From Chloroflexota bacterium (GTDB lineage Bacteria; Chloroflexota; Dehalococcoidia; Bin125), in NCBI GenBank assembly GCA_009838735.1, contig VXQZ01000037.1, forward strand, positions 22,127 through 86,126: DNA of 64,000 bases, given 5' to 3'. Shown in pieces: positions 1 to 8,250 of the stretch. The position numbers and the translations under genes are program-made. The notes under the pieces are model-generated. The model saw only the letters and a program-made list of their open reading frames with translations. It had not been told where the DNA came from and made no database searches. The number at the start of each line of letters is the position of its first letter. Position 1 is the stretch's first letter.

Positions 1-100
<100 letters not shown>

Positions 101-256
101 CGACCAGCCCGACCAACCGGACAATCGGGAGAGTCGGAAGTCGGCCGCCGGACCGACGCCGAGCCCGCGGCCGAACCGGCAGAGCGCGGACGCGGCGGGG
201 GCCGCCGCTCGGGTGGCGCCTCCGAGCAACCCCAGCGACGCAGCACGATCTTCGGC

Positions 257-862
257 ATGCCGCGCATGACCGTCGCCCTGCTTGGCGGTCTCCTGGTGGC
301 CATGATCGCCGTCTTCGCCATGCAGCTCATCTTCCCGCCCGACGACGTCATCGAAGTCCAGGGCGTCCAGGTGTATCCCGACCAGGGCCGGCGCCACCTG
401 GACGAGGGCGAAACGTTCGACGCCTACAACTCCTCCCTGCCCACTTCCGGTCCGCAACAGGCGGAGTCCCCGCCGGCAGACGTCTACCTGCCCGACGACG
501 AGTTCATCCCCGAGCCGGCCGAGATGCTTCCCCTGCTGGAACGCGGCGGCATCGTGATCTATTACGATCCCGATTCCTACACCGACGCTGACGATCCGAG
601 CGGATTGCTGGGCGCGATGGTCAGCCTACGCCAGTTCCGCGAGCGCCTCGCCGTCGTGCCGATCGCGGGACTGGCTGACCAGCACCAGGGAGCAACCATC
701 GTCGCCGTCGCCTGGCGAACCCTGTTGCCTATCGCCCAGTGGGACGCCGACGGCAACGAGCAGCTCACCGCCTTCATGCAGAACGCTCCCGAGGGCTACT
801 ACGATCGCTACCGCCTCGAGCGCGGCGATTCGACCATCTCCGCGGGAACATCTTCAGAATGA
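257..862 (+). CDS. DUF3105-like membrane-anchored protein (5-prime end uncertain)
   Basis: Type II membrane protein: one hydrophobic helix at about residues 4-26, followed by an extracytoplasmic domain. The domain follows the DUF3105 layout (FDAYNSSLPTSG, then LPLLERGGIVIYYDP), a family of unknown function. The histidines usually seen in that domain (SG-H and LEHG) are SGP and LERG here, so a histidine-dependent activity may be lost. The frame stays open upstream through an Arg/Glu/Ala-rich stretch into the poly-C contig end, so the true start is probably before base 257. The stop overlaps the start of the next DUF3105 gene (ATGA), which implies translational coupling. Confidence 0.7.
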   Translation: MPRMTVALLGGLLVAMIAVFAMQLIFPPDDVIEVQGVQVYPDQGRRHLDEGETFDAYNSSLPTSGPQQAESPPADVYLPDDEFIPEPAEMLPLLERGGIVIYYDPDSYTDADDPSGLLGAMVSLRQFRERLAVVPIAGLADQHQGATIVAVAWRTLLPIAQWDADGNEQLTAFMQNAPEGYYDRYRLERGDSTISAGTSSE

Positions 863-1431
863 GCCCCGCCATCTCCCGACGCCTGGTCGGTTTGCTGCTC
901 GCTGGCGCTGCCTTGACACTCCTTGCCTGTGGCGGAGGCTCCGGTGCGACCGGATCGTGGGTCGACATCCGCGACCGTCCCGAACTCGAGATCTACGACA
1001 ACGAACACACGACCGGCCAACAGATCCACCTCATCGCCGGTCAAACCGCTGACTACACCGTCATCCCTCCCTACGCGGAAGAGCACTCTCCAATCCCGCA
1101 ACCCTGTGGCGCGTACGGAGCGACGCCCACATTCGAAATGGTCGTTCACGCCATGGAGCACGGCGCCGTGGCAGTCTGGTATGCGCCCGACCGGCTTGGC
1201 GCAGATGGAGTTGAAGAACTGACGGCGATTACGGCGAAGCACTTCGAGGACGGCCACTACGTCATTCAGGCGCCCTATGGCGGCCTCGACTCCCCCGTCA
1301 TGCTCATCGCCTGGGGCGTCCGACTCCCGCTGGAAGATGTCGAGGAACGAGCCATCGACCAGTTCTTCGACGAGTTCCACGACGACGCTCCCGAACCGCT
1401 CGCCGCCGGCGGCTGCCCCACAGCGCGCTAG
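859..1431 (+). CDS. DUF3105 family lipoprotein
   Basis: A 190-residue protein. The signal peptide ends in a lipobox (LTLLAC, lipidated Cys24), predicting a membrane-anchored lipoprotein on the outer face. The body carries the DUF3105 signature, with retained histidines in VVHAMEHGAVAVWYAPD. I chose the ATG at 859 because it overlaps the upstream stop and gives a clean signal peptide; the longer open frame from 739 is the shadow of the previous gene. It forms a tandem pair with that gene, which keeps the fold but has lost these histidines. The molecular function of the family is unknown. Confidence 0.85.
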   Translation: MSPAISRRLVGLLLAGAALTLLACGGGSGATGSWVDIRDRPELEIYDNEHTTGQQIHLIAGQTADYTVIPPYAEEHSPIPQPCGAYGATPTFEMVVHAMEHGAVAVWYAPDRLGADGVEELTAITAKHFEDGHYVIQAPYGGLDSPVMLIAWGVRLPLEDVEERAIDQFFDEFHDDAPEPLAAGGCPTAR

Positions 1432-1442
1432 CGATCTGCGCC

Positions 1443-1448
1443 TACAAT
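1443..1448 (+). promoter_or_regulatory. Candidate -10 box of a leaderless transcript
   Basis: TACAAT lies seven bases before the GTG start of the acyl-CoA synthetase gene, and no Shine-Dalgarno sequence is visible there. That spacing would place the transcript start at or next to the start codon. No convincing -35 box is seen. Confidence 0.35.
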
Positions 1449-1455
1449 CTCAACC

Positions 1456-2904
1456 GTGACCAACACGCACCCCCTTGACCCCATCTTCTTCCCCCGCGGC
1501 GTCGCAGTCGTGGGAGCCTCGCGTGGAAATGCCGGAAATCGTGGACCGGGCGGATGGCTGCAGTCGCTCAAGGACGCCGGCCAACCGAACATCTATCCCG
1601 TCAATCCCCGCGCTGGCGAAATCGAGGATCTCCCCGCTTACGCCCGCCTCACCGACATTCCCGGGCCGGTCGACCACGTGATCAGCGCCATTCCGGCGGC
1701 CTACGTCCTCGACATGCTCGAAGACGCCTCTGCCAAGGGTGTGCGGTCCATCCACCTGTTCACGGCTGGCTTCGCCGAAACGGGCATCGCCGACCGATTG
1801 CAACTTCAGCACCAGCTCAAATCGAGGGCCAACGAGCTCGGCATCCGCCTGATCGGTCCCAACTGCATGGGCCTCTATGTGCCCGCCGGCAAGGTCTCCT
1901 TCTCCCAGCAACTGCCCACCGAGTCCGGCCCGGTCGCCTTTTTCTCACAGTCCGGCACCAACGCCAGCGACGCCACCTATAACGGAGCGCTGCGCGGCCT
2001 TCGGTTCTCCAAAGTCGTCTCGTTCGGCAACGCGATCGACGTCTCCGCCGCCGAACTCATTGACTACGCCGCCGCCGACCCCAACACCGAGATCATCGGC
2101 GCCTACATCGAAGGCATGACTGACGCCCGCGACTTTTTCCAATCCCTGCGCAGCGCCGCCGCCTCGAAGCCAGTCGCCATCCTCAAGGGCGGACTGCTGC
2201 CCTCCGGCGGACGCGCCACGCAATCCCACACCGCTTCACTCGCGGGCTCTGGCCAGATCTGGTCTGCCGCCGCCCGACAGACCAACGCCGTCCTCGTCCA
2301 CAACATGCAGGAAATGGTCGATGTGCTCGTCGGCTGGCGATTCGGCGCCGTGCCTGCCGGACCCAGGATCGGTCTGGTCGTCGGAGGCGGTGGGATCTCA
2401 GTTCAGGGCGCTGACGACGTCGAGCGCGAGGGACTCCAGTTGCCACCGCTGCAGGACCATACGCTCAAACGCCTGGCCGACGTCACCCCCGTCGCCGGTA
2501 CCGGCATCCGCAATCCCGTCGATACGATGTCGCTCTGGGACGGCCAGAAAGTCCGGCCGACGCTCGATGCGGTCGCTGAGGATCCGAGCATCGATGCAAT
2601 CATCGTGCAAGTGGGAATGAACTGGGGAATCGGATTCTTCGGCGATGAACAGATGGACCATCGCCGAAGAATGATCTCCGAGATCGCCGAGGCCCGCGAG
2701 AGACACGGCATCGCCATCGCATTGGTCGTCCCGATCAGCATGGATCACCGCCACGGTGGCTCCAACGCCGAACTGGCCCGCATGATCTCCGATGCCGGCC
2801 TGCCGCTCTACTACAACATCCGCGACGCCGCCCGAGCAATGAAACGTCTCCTCACCTGGAACACCCGCCAAACAGAGCGACTGGCCGAGAGAGCAGGATC
2901 ATGA
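1456..2904 (+). CDS. NDP-forming acyl-CoA synthetase, alpha-type (CoA-binding) subunit
   Basis: A 482-residue protein with an N-terminal Rossmann CoA-binding domain (VAVVGASRG near residue 18; IGPNCMG near 134) followed by succinyl-CoA-ligase-like domains. SHTASLAGS places His258 at the site of the phosphohistidine used in ADP-forming acetyl/acyl-CoA synthetases. No ATP-grasp domain is present, so it is alpha-type and needs a separate beta subunit that is not in this window. The family interconverts acyl-CoA + NDP + Pi and acid + CoA + NTP; the substrate is unknown. GTG start, apparently leaderless. The stop overlaps the nitroreductase start. A paralogue lies at 40180-41631. Confidence 0.85.
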   Translation: MTNTHPLDPIFFPRGVAVVGASRGNAGNRGPGGWLQSLKDAGQPNIYPVNPRAGEIEDLPAYARLTDIPGPVDHVISAIPAAYVLDMLEDASAKGVRSIHLFTAGFAETGIADRLQLQHQLKSRANELGIRLIGPNCMGLYVPAGKVSFSQQLPTESGPVAFFSQSGTNASDATYNGALRGLRFSKVVSFGNAIDVSAAELIDYAAADPNTEIIGAYIEGMTDARDFFQSLRSAAASKPVAILKGGLLPSGGRATQSHTASLAGSGQIWSAAARQTNAVLVHNMQEMVDVLVGWRFGAVPAGPRIGLVVGGGGISVQGADDVEREGLQLPPLQDHTLKRLADVTPVAGTGIRNPVDTMSLWDGQKVRPTLDAVAEDPSIDAIIVQVGMNWGIGFFGDEQMDHRRRMISEIAEARERHGIAIALVVPISMDHRHGGSNAELARMISDAGLPLYYNIRDAARAMKRLLTWNTRQTERLAERAGS

Positions 2905-3527
2905 ACAACCGGACCACCGACATCTACGAAGTCATGCAGACCCAGCGCGCCATCCGCCGCTGGACCGACGAACCGGTCGACCGCGAAACAATCGAGAGAA
3001 TCATTCAGGCTGGCTGCTGGGCGCCCAGCGGCAGCAACTCCCAGCCTTGGGGATTCCTCGTCGTCACCGACGACGGCATCCGCGAGCGGCTCGCCGCCGC
3101 CATCCGAGACATGTTCAGCTCCCGATTCACCGGCGACATGCCCAATCCCGACGACATCGACGATCCCACGACGCGCCGAATGATGCGCGGCGCATTCAAC
3201 CTGTTCGACAACTTCGCAGCCGCGCCCGTCTGGATCATCCCCTGCCTCGTCCGCGTCCAGTCGCCCGCGCCCGAGGGGTTGCTGGCTGGCAGCAGCATCT
3301 ACCCCAGCATTCAGAACATGATGCTCGCCGCCCGCGCCGAAGGCCTCGGCACCGTTCTCACCACCCCGCAGGACGGCATCATGGACCAACTCCGCGAAGA
3401 ACTGCGAATCCCCGACAACGCCACCCCGGTCGCCATGATCCCTATGGGCCATCCCAACGCCAACTTCGGCCCCGTCACCCGCCAACCCCTCGACAACTTC
3501 CTCCACTGGAACGGCTGGAACGACTGA
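2901..3527 (+). CDS. Nitroreductase family FMN oxidoreductase
   Basis: A 208-residue protein with the nitroreductase pattern: N-terminal TQRAIRRWTDEPVDRETIERIIQAGCWAPSGSNSQPW, an FMN-contacting Arg/Ser/Asn region, and a C-terminal AMIPMGHP segment. These FMN enzymes reduce nitro groups, quinones or enoyl-type acceptors with NAD(P)H. The substrate cannot be read from the sequence. The start overlaps the upstream acyl-CoA synthetase stop by four bases, so the two are probably co-transcribed. A second nitroreductase lies at 49249-49914. Confidence 0.88.
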   Translation: MNNRTTDIYEVMQTQRAIRRWTDEPVDRETIERIIQAGCWAPSGSNSQPWGFLVVTDDGIRERLAAAIRDMFSSRFTGDMPNPDDIDDPTTRRMMRGAFNLFDNFAAAPVWIIPCLVRVQSPAPEGLLAGSSIYPSIQNMMLAARAEGLGTVLTTPQDGIMDQLREELRIPDNATPVAMIPMGHPNANFGPVTRQPLDNFLHWNGWND

Positions 3528-3574
3528 CCGCCTATCCCTCGAAGACCCATCGTATCCCCCGCTCCGTACTCCTT

Positions 3575-3620
3575 TCTCCCCCCGCGAAGCGGGGGGAGAT
3601 GCCGAAGGCAGAGGGGGGTT
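3575..3620. repeat. Dispersed GGGGGAG palindromic repeat, copy 1
   Basis: A near-perfect hairpin (CTCCCCCCGC-GAA-GCGGGGGGAG) followed by TGCCGAAGGCAGAGGGGGG. The same layout occurs at 6573-6623. A related hairpin (CCCTCTCCC-TCG-GGGAGAGGG) occurs at 34657-34700. It resembles the REP-like intergenic palindromes seen in many high-GC genomes. Confidence 0.75.
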
Positions 3621-3789
3621 CCTACGAGACGCCAATCACAGTTGAGCGGACAAGGAAGAGCACCGCTTCACACTCTCTGCCTGATACCATCAGAACATAT
3701 GCGCTCTCACAGTATGATTCCGCAACCCGCCCTAAGTGCCGGCATGCGCTACCCGCCCCGCGAAGCTCGCGCTTCTCGAACACCGCTCA

Positions 3790-4010
3790 CCCCCCGCACA
3801 ACACCGCACACCCCCTTCCTCACCGACACATCATCGACCAGATCCCGCCGAGATCCGTCCAACATCGTCCAAAATCGAACAAATCCGAACAACACCGACC
3901 TTCCAACACCGACCAAACCTAACCACTTCAACCACACGATCTCCTGCAAAACACTGGAGATCGTCTATTTTCCGCCTCCAGACAAAAAACAACCCCAACC
4001 ACCTGAAACG
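3790..4010 (-). repeat. Novel dispersed element E, copy A (AGTGTTTTGC loop plus 10-bp phased repeats)
   Basis: Read on the minus strand, bases 3964-3936 form ACGATCTCC-AGTGTTTTGCA-GGAGATCGT, a perfect 9-bp inverted repeat around an 11-nt loop. Downstream on that strand comes a T/G-rich tract of decamers (TTGTTCGGAT, TTGTTCGATT, TTGGACGATG, TTGGACGGAT), visible as a 10-base ladder at 3841-3910. Copies B (12361-12560) and C (34385-34600) share the loop and the decamers. The long open frames here are low-complexity and not believable genes. It fills most of the 498-bp gap before the DNA glycosylase gene. Confidence 0.7.
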
Positions 4011-4025
4011 ACGAGAACACCTGTT

Positions 4026-4673
<648 letters not shown>

Positions 4674-4684
4674 GGAGTCCGAAC

Positions 4685-5617
4685 ATGCCCGACTCATCCC
4701 GCGACCAGTTGATCGGCTTCATCGGCACCGGCAACATCGGCAACCCGATGGCCCGCAACTTAATCGAGGCCGGTCATCAACTGGTCATCTACGATCTGCG
4801 CCCCGAGGTCATGGAGAACCTCCTGGAACTGGGCGCCGAGTCCGCCAAAAGCTGCGCCGAGGTTGCCTCCCGCTGTTCCGTCGTCTTCAGCTCGCTCCCC
4901 GGACCGCCCGAGATCGAAGCGGCGATCACCAGCGAGGATGGCATTCTGGCCGGCGCCTCGCCTGGCGACATCCATGTCGATCTCAGCAGTAACTCGATCA
5001 CCACCGTCCGACGCCTGGCCCAGATTGAGGCAGCCGCCGGCGTCAGCTACATCGACGCACCGGTCACCGGCGGGGTCCCCGGAGCTGAGTCGGGCACCCT
5101 GACCGTACTCGGCAGCGGCGACGCCGACGCATTCGAGCGCGTCCGCCCGCTGCTCGATCCCATCGGATCCAACATCTTCCACCTGGGTGAGGCCGGCGCG
5201 GGTTGCCTGTTCAAGCTGCTCAACAATGTGATCATCCTCTGCGGCAACCAGATCGTGCAGGAAGCCCTCGTCCTCGGAACCAAGGCCGGACTGGACCCTG
5301 AGGATCTCGTCGAGAAGCTGCGCCTGGGTACCGCCCGACCGTACATGGGTCTCGCTCCCTACCTGCTTGGCAAGCGCTTCGACAATCCGTCGTTCACGCT
5401 CAGGCTGGCCGAGAAGGACGTCTCCCTGGCGATTGAGGCCGCCCGTGCCAACCAGGTGCCGATGCCCGTCGCCAATGCAGCCCACCAGACCTACCTCCGC
5501 GCCCTCAGCGCCGGCCTCGGCGAACAGTCCTTCCTCGCTACCCTCCAGGCCATCGAAGCCGCCGCCGGCCACGAAATCCCAACGATCCAGATCGAGGGAG
5601 GCGGCGCTTCGCTGTAA
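4685..5617 (+). CDS. NAD(P)-dependent beta-hydroxyacid dehydrogenase (3-hydroxyisobutyrate dehydrogenase family)
   Basis: A 310-residue oxidoreductase with the Rossmann motif GFIGTGNIG (residues 11-19), the substrate-side segment DAPVTGGVPGAESGTL, and the catalytic lysine in AGAGCLFKLLNN (Lys177). The family oxidises 3-hydroxyisobutyrate, tartronate semialdehyde, 6-phosphogluconate-like or similar beta-hydroxyacids; the precise substrate is not evident. A good AAGGAGT ribosome-binding site precedes the ATG. It is followed by a close paralogue, so a recent tandem duplication is likely. Confidence 0.87.
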   Translation: MPDSSRDQLIGFIGTGNIGNPMARNLIEAGHQLVIYDLRPEVMENLLELGAESAKSCAEVASRCSVVFSSLPGPPEIEAAITSEDGILAGASPGDIHVDLSSNSITTVRRLAQIEAAAGVSYIDAPVTGGVPGAESGTLTVLGSGDADAFERVRPLLDPIGSNIFHLGEAGAGCLFKLLNNVIILCGNQIVQEALVLGTKAGLDPEDLVEKLRLGTARPYMGLAPYLLGKRFDNPSFTLRLAEKDVSLAIEAARANQVPMPVANAAHQTYLRALSAGLGEQSFLATLQAIEAAAGHEIPTIQIEGGGASL

Positions 5618-5670
5618 CTCCTCTCAGGCTCCGCTACACGCGGGTACCCGCCCGTCCTAAGGCTGTGACC

Positions 5671-6615
5671 ATGACCGAATCATCCCGCGATCAACTCATC
5701 GGCTTCATCGGAACCGGCAACATCGGCAACCCGATGGCCAGACAGCTCATTCGAGGCGGTCATCAGCTCGTTGTCTTCGATCTGCGAGCCGAGGCGATGG
5801 AAAACCTGCTCGAGCTCGGGGCGGAACCGGCGTCCAGCGCCGCCGAGGTCGCGTCGCGCTGCTCGGTCGTCTTCATCTCGCTGCCGGGCCCGCCCCAGAT
5901 CGAAGCCGCGACCGCCGGTCCCGAGGGCATCCTCGCCGGAGCGTCGACCGGAGACATCCACGTCGACCTCAGCACGAACTCGCTTCGCGGCGTGCAACGA
6001 ATCGTCGGCCTGGAGACCGATGCGGGAGTCATCCACATCGACGCCCCGGTCACCGGCGGCGTCGGACGAGCCGGAGAGGGCACGCTGACCATCTACGGCA
6101 GCGGAGATGCCGAGACGTTCGAGCGCGTCCGTCCCCTCCTCGATCACATCGGGACGAATGTGTTCCACCTTGGCGATGCCGGCATGGGCTGCCTCTACAA
6201 GCTGGTCAACAACGTGATCGTGCTTTCAGGTCACATGATCGTTCAGGAGGCACTCGTGCTCGGGGCGAAGGCCGGACTCGACGTACCCGATCTGGTCGAG
6301 AAACTCCGGCTCGGCACCGCCCGGCCTTACATGGGCCTCGTCGACCACTTCCTCGCCAAGCAGTGGGAGAACCCGCCCTCAACGATGGTCATCGCCGAGA
6401 AGGACGTCCGGCTCGCATTGGAACTTGCCCGCGAGCAGCAGGTCGCCATGCCCGTCGCCAACGCCGTCCATCAGACCTACCTGTCAGCCCTCGCCGCCGG
6501 ATTCGACGACCTCCACCACTACAGCACCATCGACATCCTCGAAGCCGCCGCCGGAATCAGAATTCCATCCATATCTCCCCCGCTCCCCCTCGCAGGGGGA
6601 GCTGCCGAAGGCTGA
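5671..6615 (+). CDS. NAD(P)-dependent beta-hydroxyacid dehydrogenase, tandem paralogue
   Basis: It aligns with the preceding gene along its length (SSRDQLIGFIGTGNIGNPMAR, DAPVTGGVGRAGEGTL, MGCLYKLVNN). I chose the ATG at 5671 over the GTG at 5665 because TAAGG sits about seven bases upstream and the N-terminus matches the paralogue. The last dozen residues (PPLPLAGGAAEG) and the stop codon come from the dispersed GGGGGAG palindrome and have no counterpart in the paralogue, so the repeat appears to have replaced the native 3-prime end. The core enzyme domains are intact. Confidence 0.86.
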   Translation: MTESSRDQLIGFIGTGNIGNPMARQLIRGGHQLVVFDLRAEAMENLLELGAEPASSAAEVASRCSVVFISLPGPPQIEAATAGPEGILAGASTGDIHVDLSTNSLRGVQRIVGLETDAGVIHIDAPVTGGVGRAGEGTLTIYGSGDAETFERVRPLLDHIGTNVFHLGDAGMGCLYKLVNNVIVLSGHMIVQEALVLGAKAGLDVPDLVEKLRLGTARPYMGLVDHFLAKQWENPPSTMVIAEKDVRLALELAREQQVAMPVANAVHQTYLSALAAGFDDLHHYSTIDILEAAAGIRIPSISPPLPLAGGAAEG

Positions 6616-6623
6616 GGGGGTCC
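6573..6623. repeat. Dispersed GGGGGAG palindromic repeat, copy 2, read through as coding sequence
   Basis: GCTCCCCCT-CGC-AGGGGGAGC is a perfect 9-bp hairpin at 6582-6602, followed by TGCCGAAGGCTGAGGGGG, matching copy 1 at 3575. It overlaps the last codons of the dehydrogenase gene and supplies its stop codon. It lies between convergent genes and could also act as a two-way terminator. Confidence 0.75.
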
Positions 6624-6640
6624 CTCCGACCAGAGCGCAA

Positions 6641-8164
6641 TCACCACGCATCCACCGGATGCTTCTTCACCGGAGACAACGGCGCCCTCGGTGTCATCCG
6701 CAACATTGAGATCAGCACATCCCGTGTCTCCTCCGGCGCAATCACATCGTCGAACTCATACCGCCGACCCGCGTTGATTGCCGAGTTCCGTTCCCGCATC
6801 TCCGTCGCCCACTCGTCACGAATTCGCTTGGCCTCGGCCGGATCTCGTTGCTCGACCTCGCGGATCTCGTCGCGATTGACCAGCAGCGACGCGCCTTCCA
6901 GGCCCATTCCGCCCGACTCCGCCGTCGGCCAGGCCAGCCGAATGTCTCGCGGCGCATATGAGTTGCCCATCGCCGCCGGTCCTAGACCGTAGGCCTTGCG
7001 CAGCTGGATCGTGTAGAGCGGCACCGTCCGATTCTGGTGCGCAATGATCGGCCGCGCGTGATGCCGAGCGATGCCCGCCTCTTCCGCCGGCCTCCCGACC
7101 ATGTAGCCCGGATTGTCGACCAGCGAGACCATCGCAATCTCATGTGCATCGCAGAGCTGGATGAACCGAGCGATCTTGTCGGAAGCGTCAGAGTCGATTG
7201 CTCCGGCAATCACGGAAAGCGGCTGGTTGGCGATGATTCCCACCGATCGCCCGCCCAATCGGGCCAGCGCCGTGATCAGCTGGGGCGCCCACGTGGGGCG
7301 CAGCTCAAACACCGTGTCGCGGTCCATGATCGCCCGGATCACGCGCCGCATGTCATAGGCGCGACGCCGATTCGACGGAACGATCCCACGAATCCGCTCG
7401 GACCAGGGATCGGGCTCGCCCTCGGGCAGGTCGTAGAGGAAGTAGCGCAGGTACTGGCCGGCCGCATCGATCGCCTCGGCCTCGGTCTCGACCATCAGAT
7501 CGATCCCGCCGACGCGGTCGTGCATCTCCGCCGGCCCGATCTCGTCGGGCGTCAGCTTCAGCCCCATCGCCCCTTCGACCAGCGGCGGCCCGCCCATGCC
7601 GATCGCCGAGTCCCGCGTCGCCACAATGAAGTCGGACAGACCCGCAATCGAAGCATTGCCTGCAAACGAGCGTCCCGACACCACCGATACGGTCGGCACC
7701 CAGCCCGAGAGCACAGCCATTCCATCGAAGGTGCCCCAGCGCCCAGTCATCCCTCGTTGCGAGCCAGCCAGGTCATGGGCTCGAGCGCCGCCGCCGTCGG
7801 CAAAGGTGACCAATGGCCAGCGACGATCATGAACGAGCTCCAACAACCGGTCGAACTTGCCGTGATTAAGCGCCGTCTGCGTCCCGCCCTGGACCGTGTA
7901 GTCGTAGGAGGCGATCCCAACCGGATGCCCTTCTACCTTGCCGAATCCCTGCACCAGCCCGTCGGCAGGACCATTCATCGACTTGTTCGCGGGAATCGCG
8001 AGCACGCCGTATTCGACGAAGCTTCCCTCGTCCAACACCATCTCGATCCGCTCGCGGGCCGTGAACTTCTCCTTCGCATGGACCCTCGCCACGGCGTCCG
8101 GCCGCGAGGCGTCCATCGCGCCCGCCCGAGCCTCAAGCACTTCCTGAATGACGTCTTCATCCAT
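6641..8164 (-). CDS. Acyl-CoA carboxylase, carboxyltransferase (beta) subunit
   Basis: A 507-residue biotin-dependent carboxyltransferase of the propionyl/acetyl/methylcrotonyl-CoA carboxylase family. It has two crotonase-like halves, with KEKFTARERIEMVLDEGSF at the N-terminus and VDNPGYMVG with the oxyanion-type glycine region in the C-terminal half. It transfers carboxyl from carboxybiotin to an acyl-CoA. The matching biotin carboxylase/BCCP subunit is not in the window. The ORF track starts at 8506, but MDEDVIQEV at 8164 has a GGAGGGG ribosome-binding site and begins where family similarity begins. Divergent from the acyl-CoA synthetase gene, which could supply its CoA substrate. Confidence 0.87.
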   Translation of the reverse strand: MDEDVIQEVLEARAGAMDASRPDAVARVHAKEKFTARERIEMVLDEGSFVEYGVLAIPANKSMNGPADGLVQGFGKVEGHPVGIASYDYTVQGGTQTALNHGKFDRLLELVHDRRWPLVTFADGGGARAHDLAGSQRGMTGRWGTFDGMAVLSGWVPTVSVVSGRSFAGNASIAGLSDFIVATRDSAIGMGGPPLVEGAMGLKLTPDEIGPAEMHDRVGGIDLMVETEAEAIDAAGQYLRYFLYDLPEGEPDPWSERIRGIVPSNRRRAYDMRRVIRAIMDRDTVFELRPTWAPQLITALARLGGRSVGIIANQPLSVIAGAIDSDASDKIARFIQLCDAHEIAMVSLVDNPGYMVGRPAEEAGIARHHARPIIAHQNRTVPLYTIQLRKAYGLGPAAMGNSYAPRDIRLAWPTAESGGMGLEGASLLVNRDEIREVEQRDPAEAKRIRDEWATEMRERNSAINAGRRYEFDDVIAPEETRDVLISMLRMTPRAPLSPVKKHPVDAW

Positions 8165-8182
8165 GGGACCGTCCCCTCCGCT

Positions 8183-8204
8183 GATACCCTCCGCATACGG
8201 TATC
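8183..8204. promoter_or_regulatory. Inverted repeat in divergent promoter region
   Basis: GATACC-10 nt-GGTATC is a perfect 6-bp inverted repeat, about two helical half-sites apart. It lies in the 86-bp gap between the divergent carboxyltransferase and acyl-CoA synthetase genes. Such placement fits an operator for a shared regulator. No regulator gene is adjacent. Confidence 0.35.
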
Positions 8205-8250
8205 CGTTCACGTTCGAAACTCAGTCCAGGCCGGGATTTGGAGTTGGCAC

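Noticed and set aside
3841-3910. CRISPR-like or iteron origin
   Set aside because: No spacers, no DnaA boxes, no replication gene nearby; the decamers are contiguous.
3642-4025. N-terminal extension of the DNA glycosylase ORF
   Set aside because: Made of repeat DNA (Thr/Pro/Arg/Asn-rich); the family begins at the ATG at 4026.
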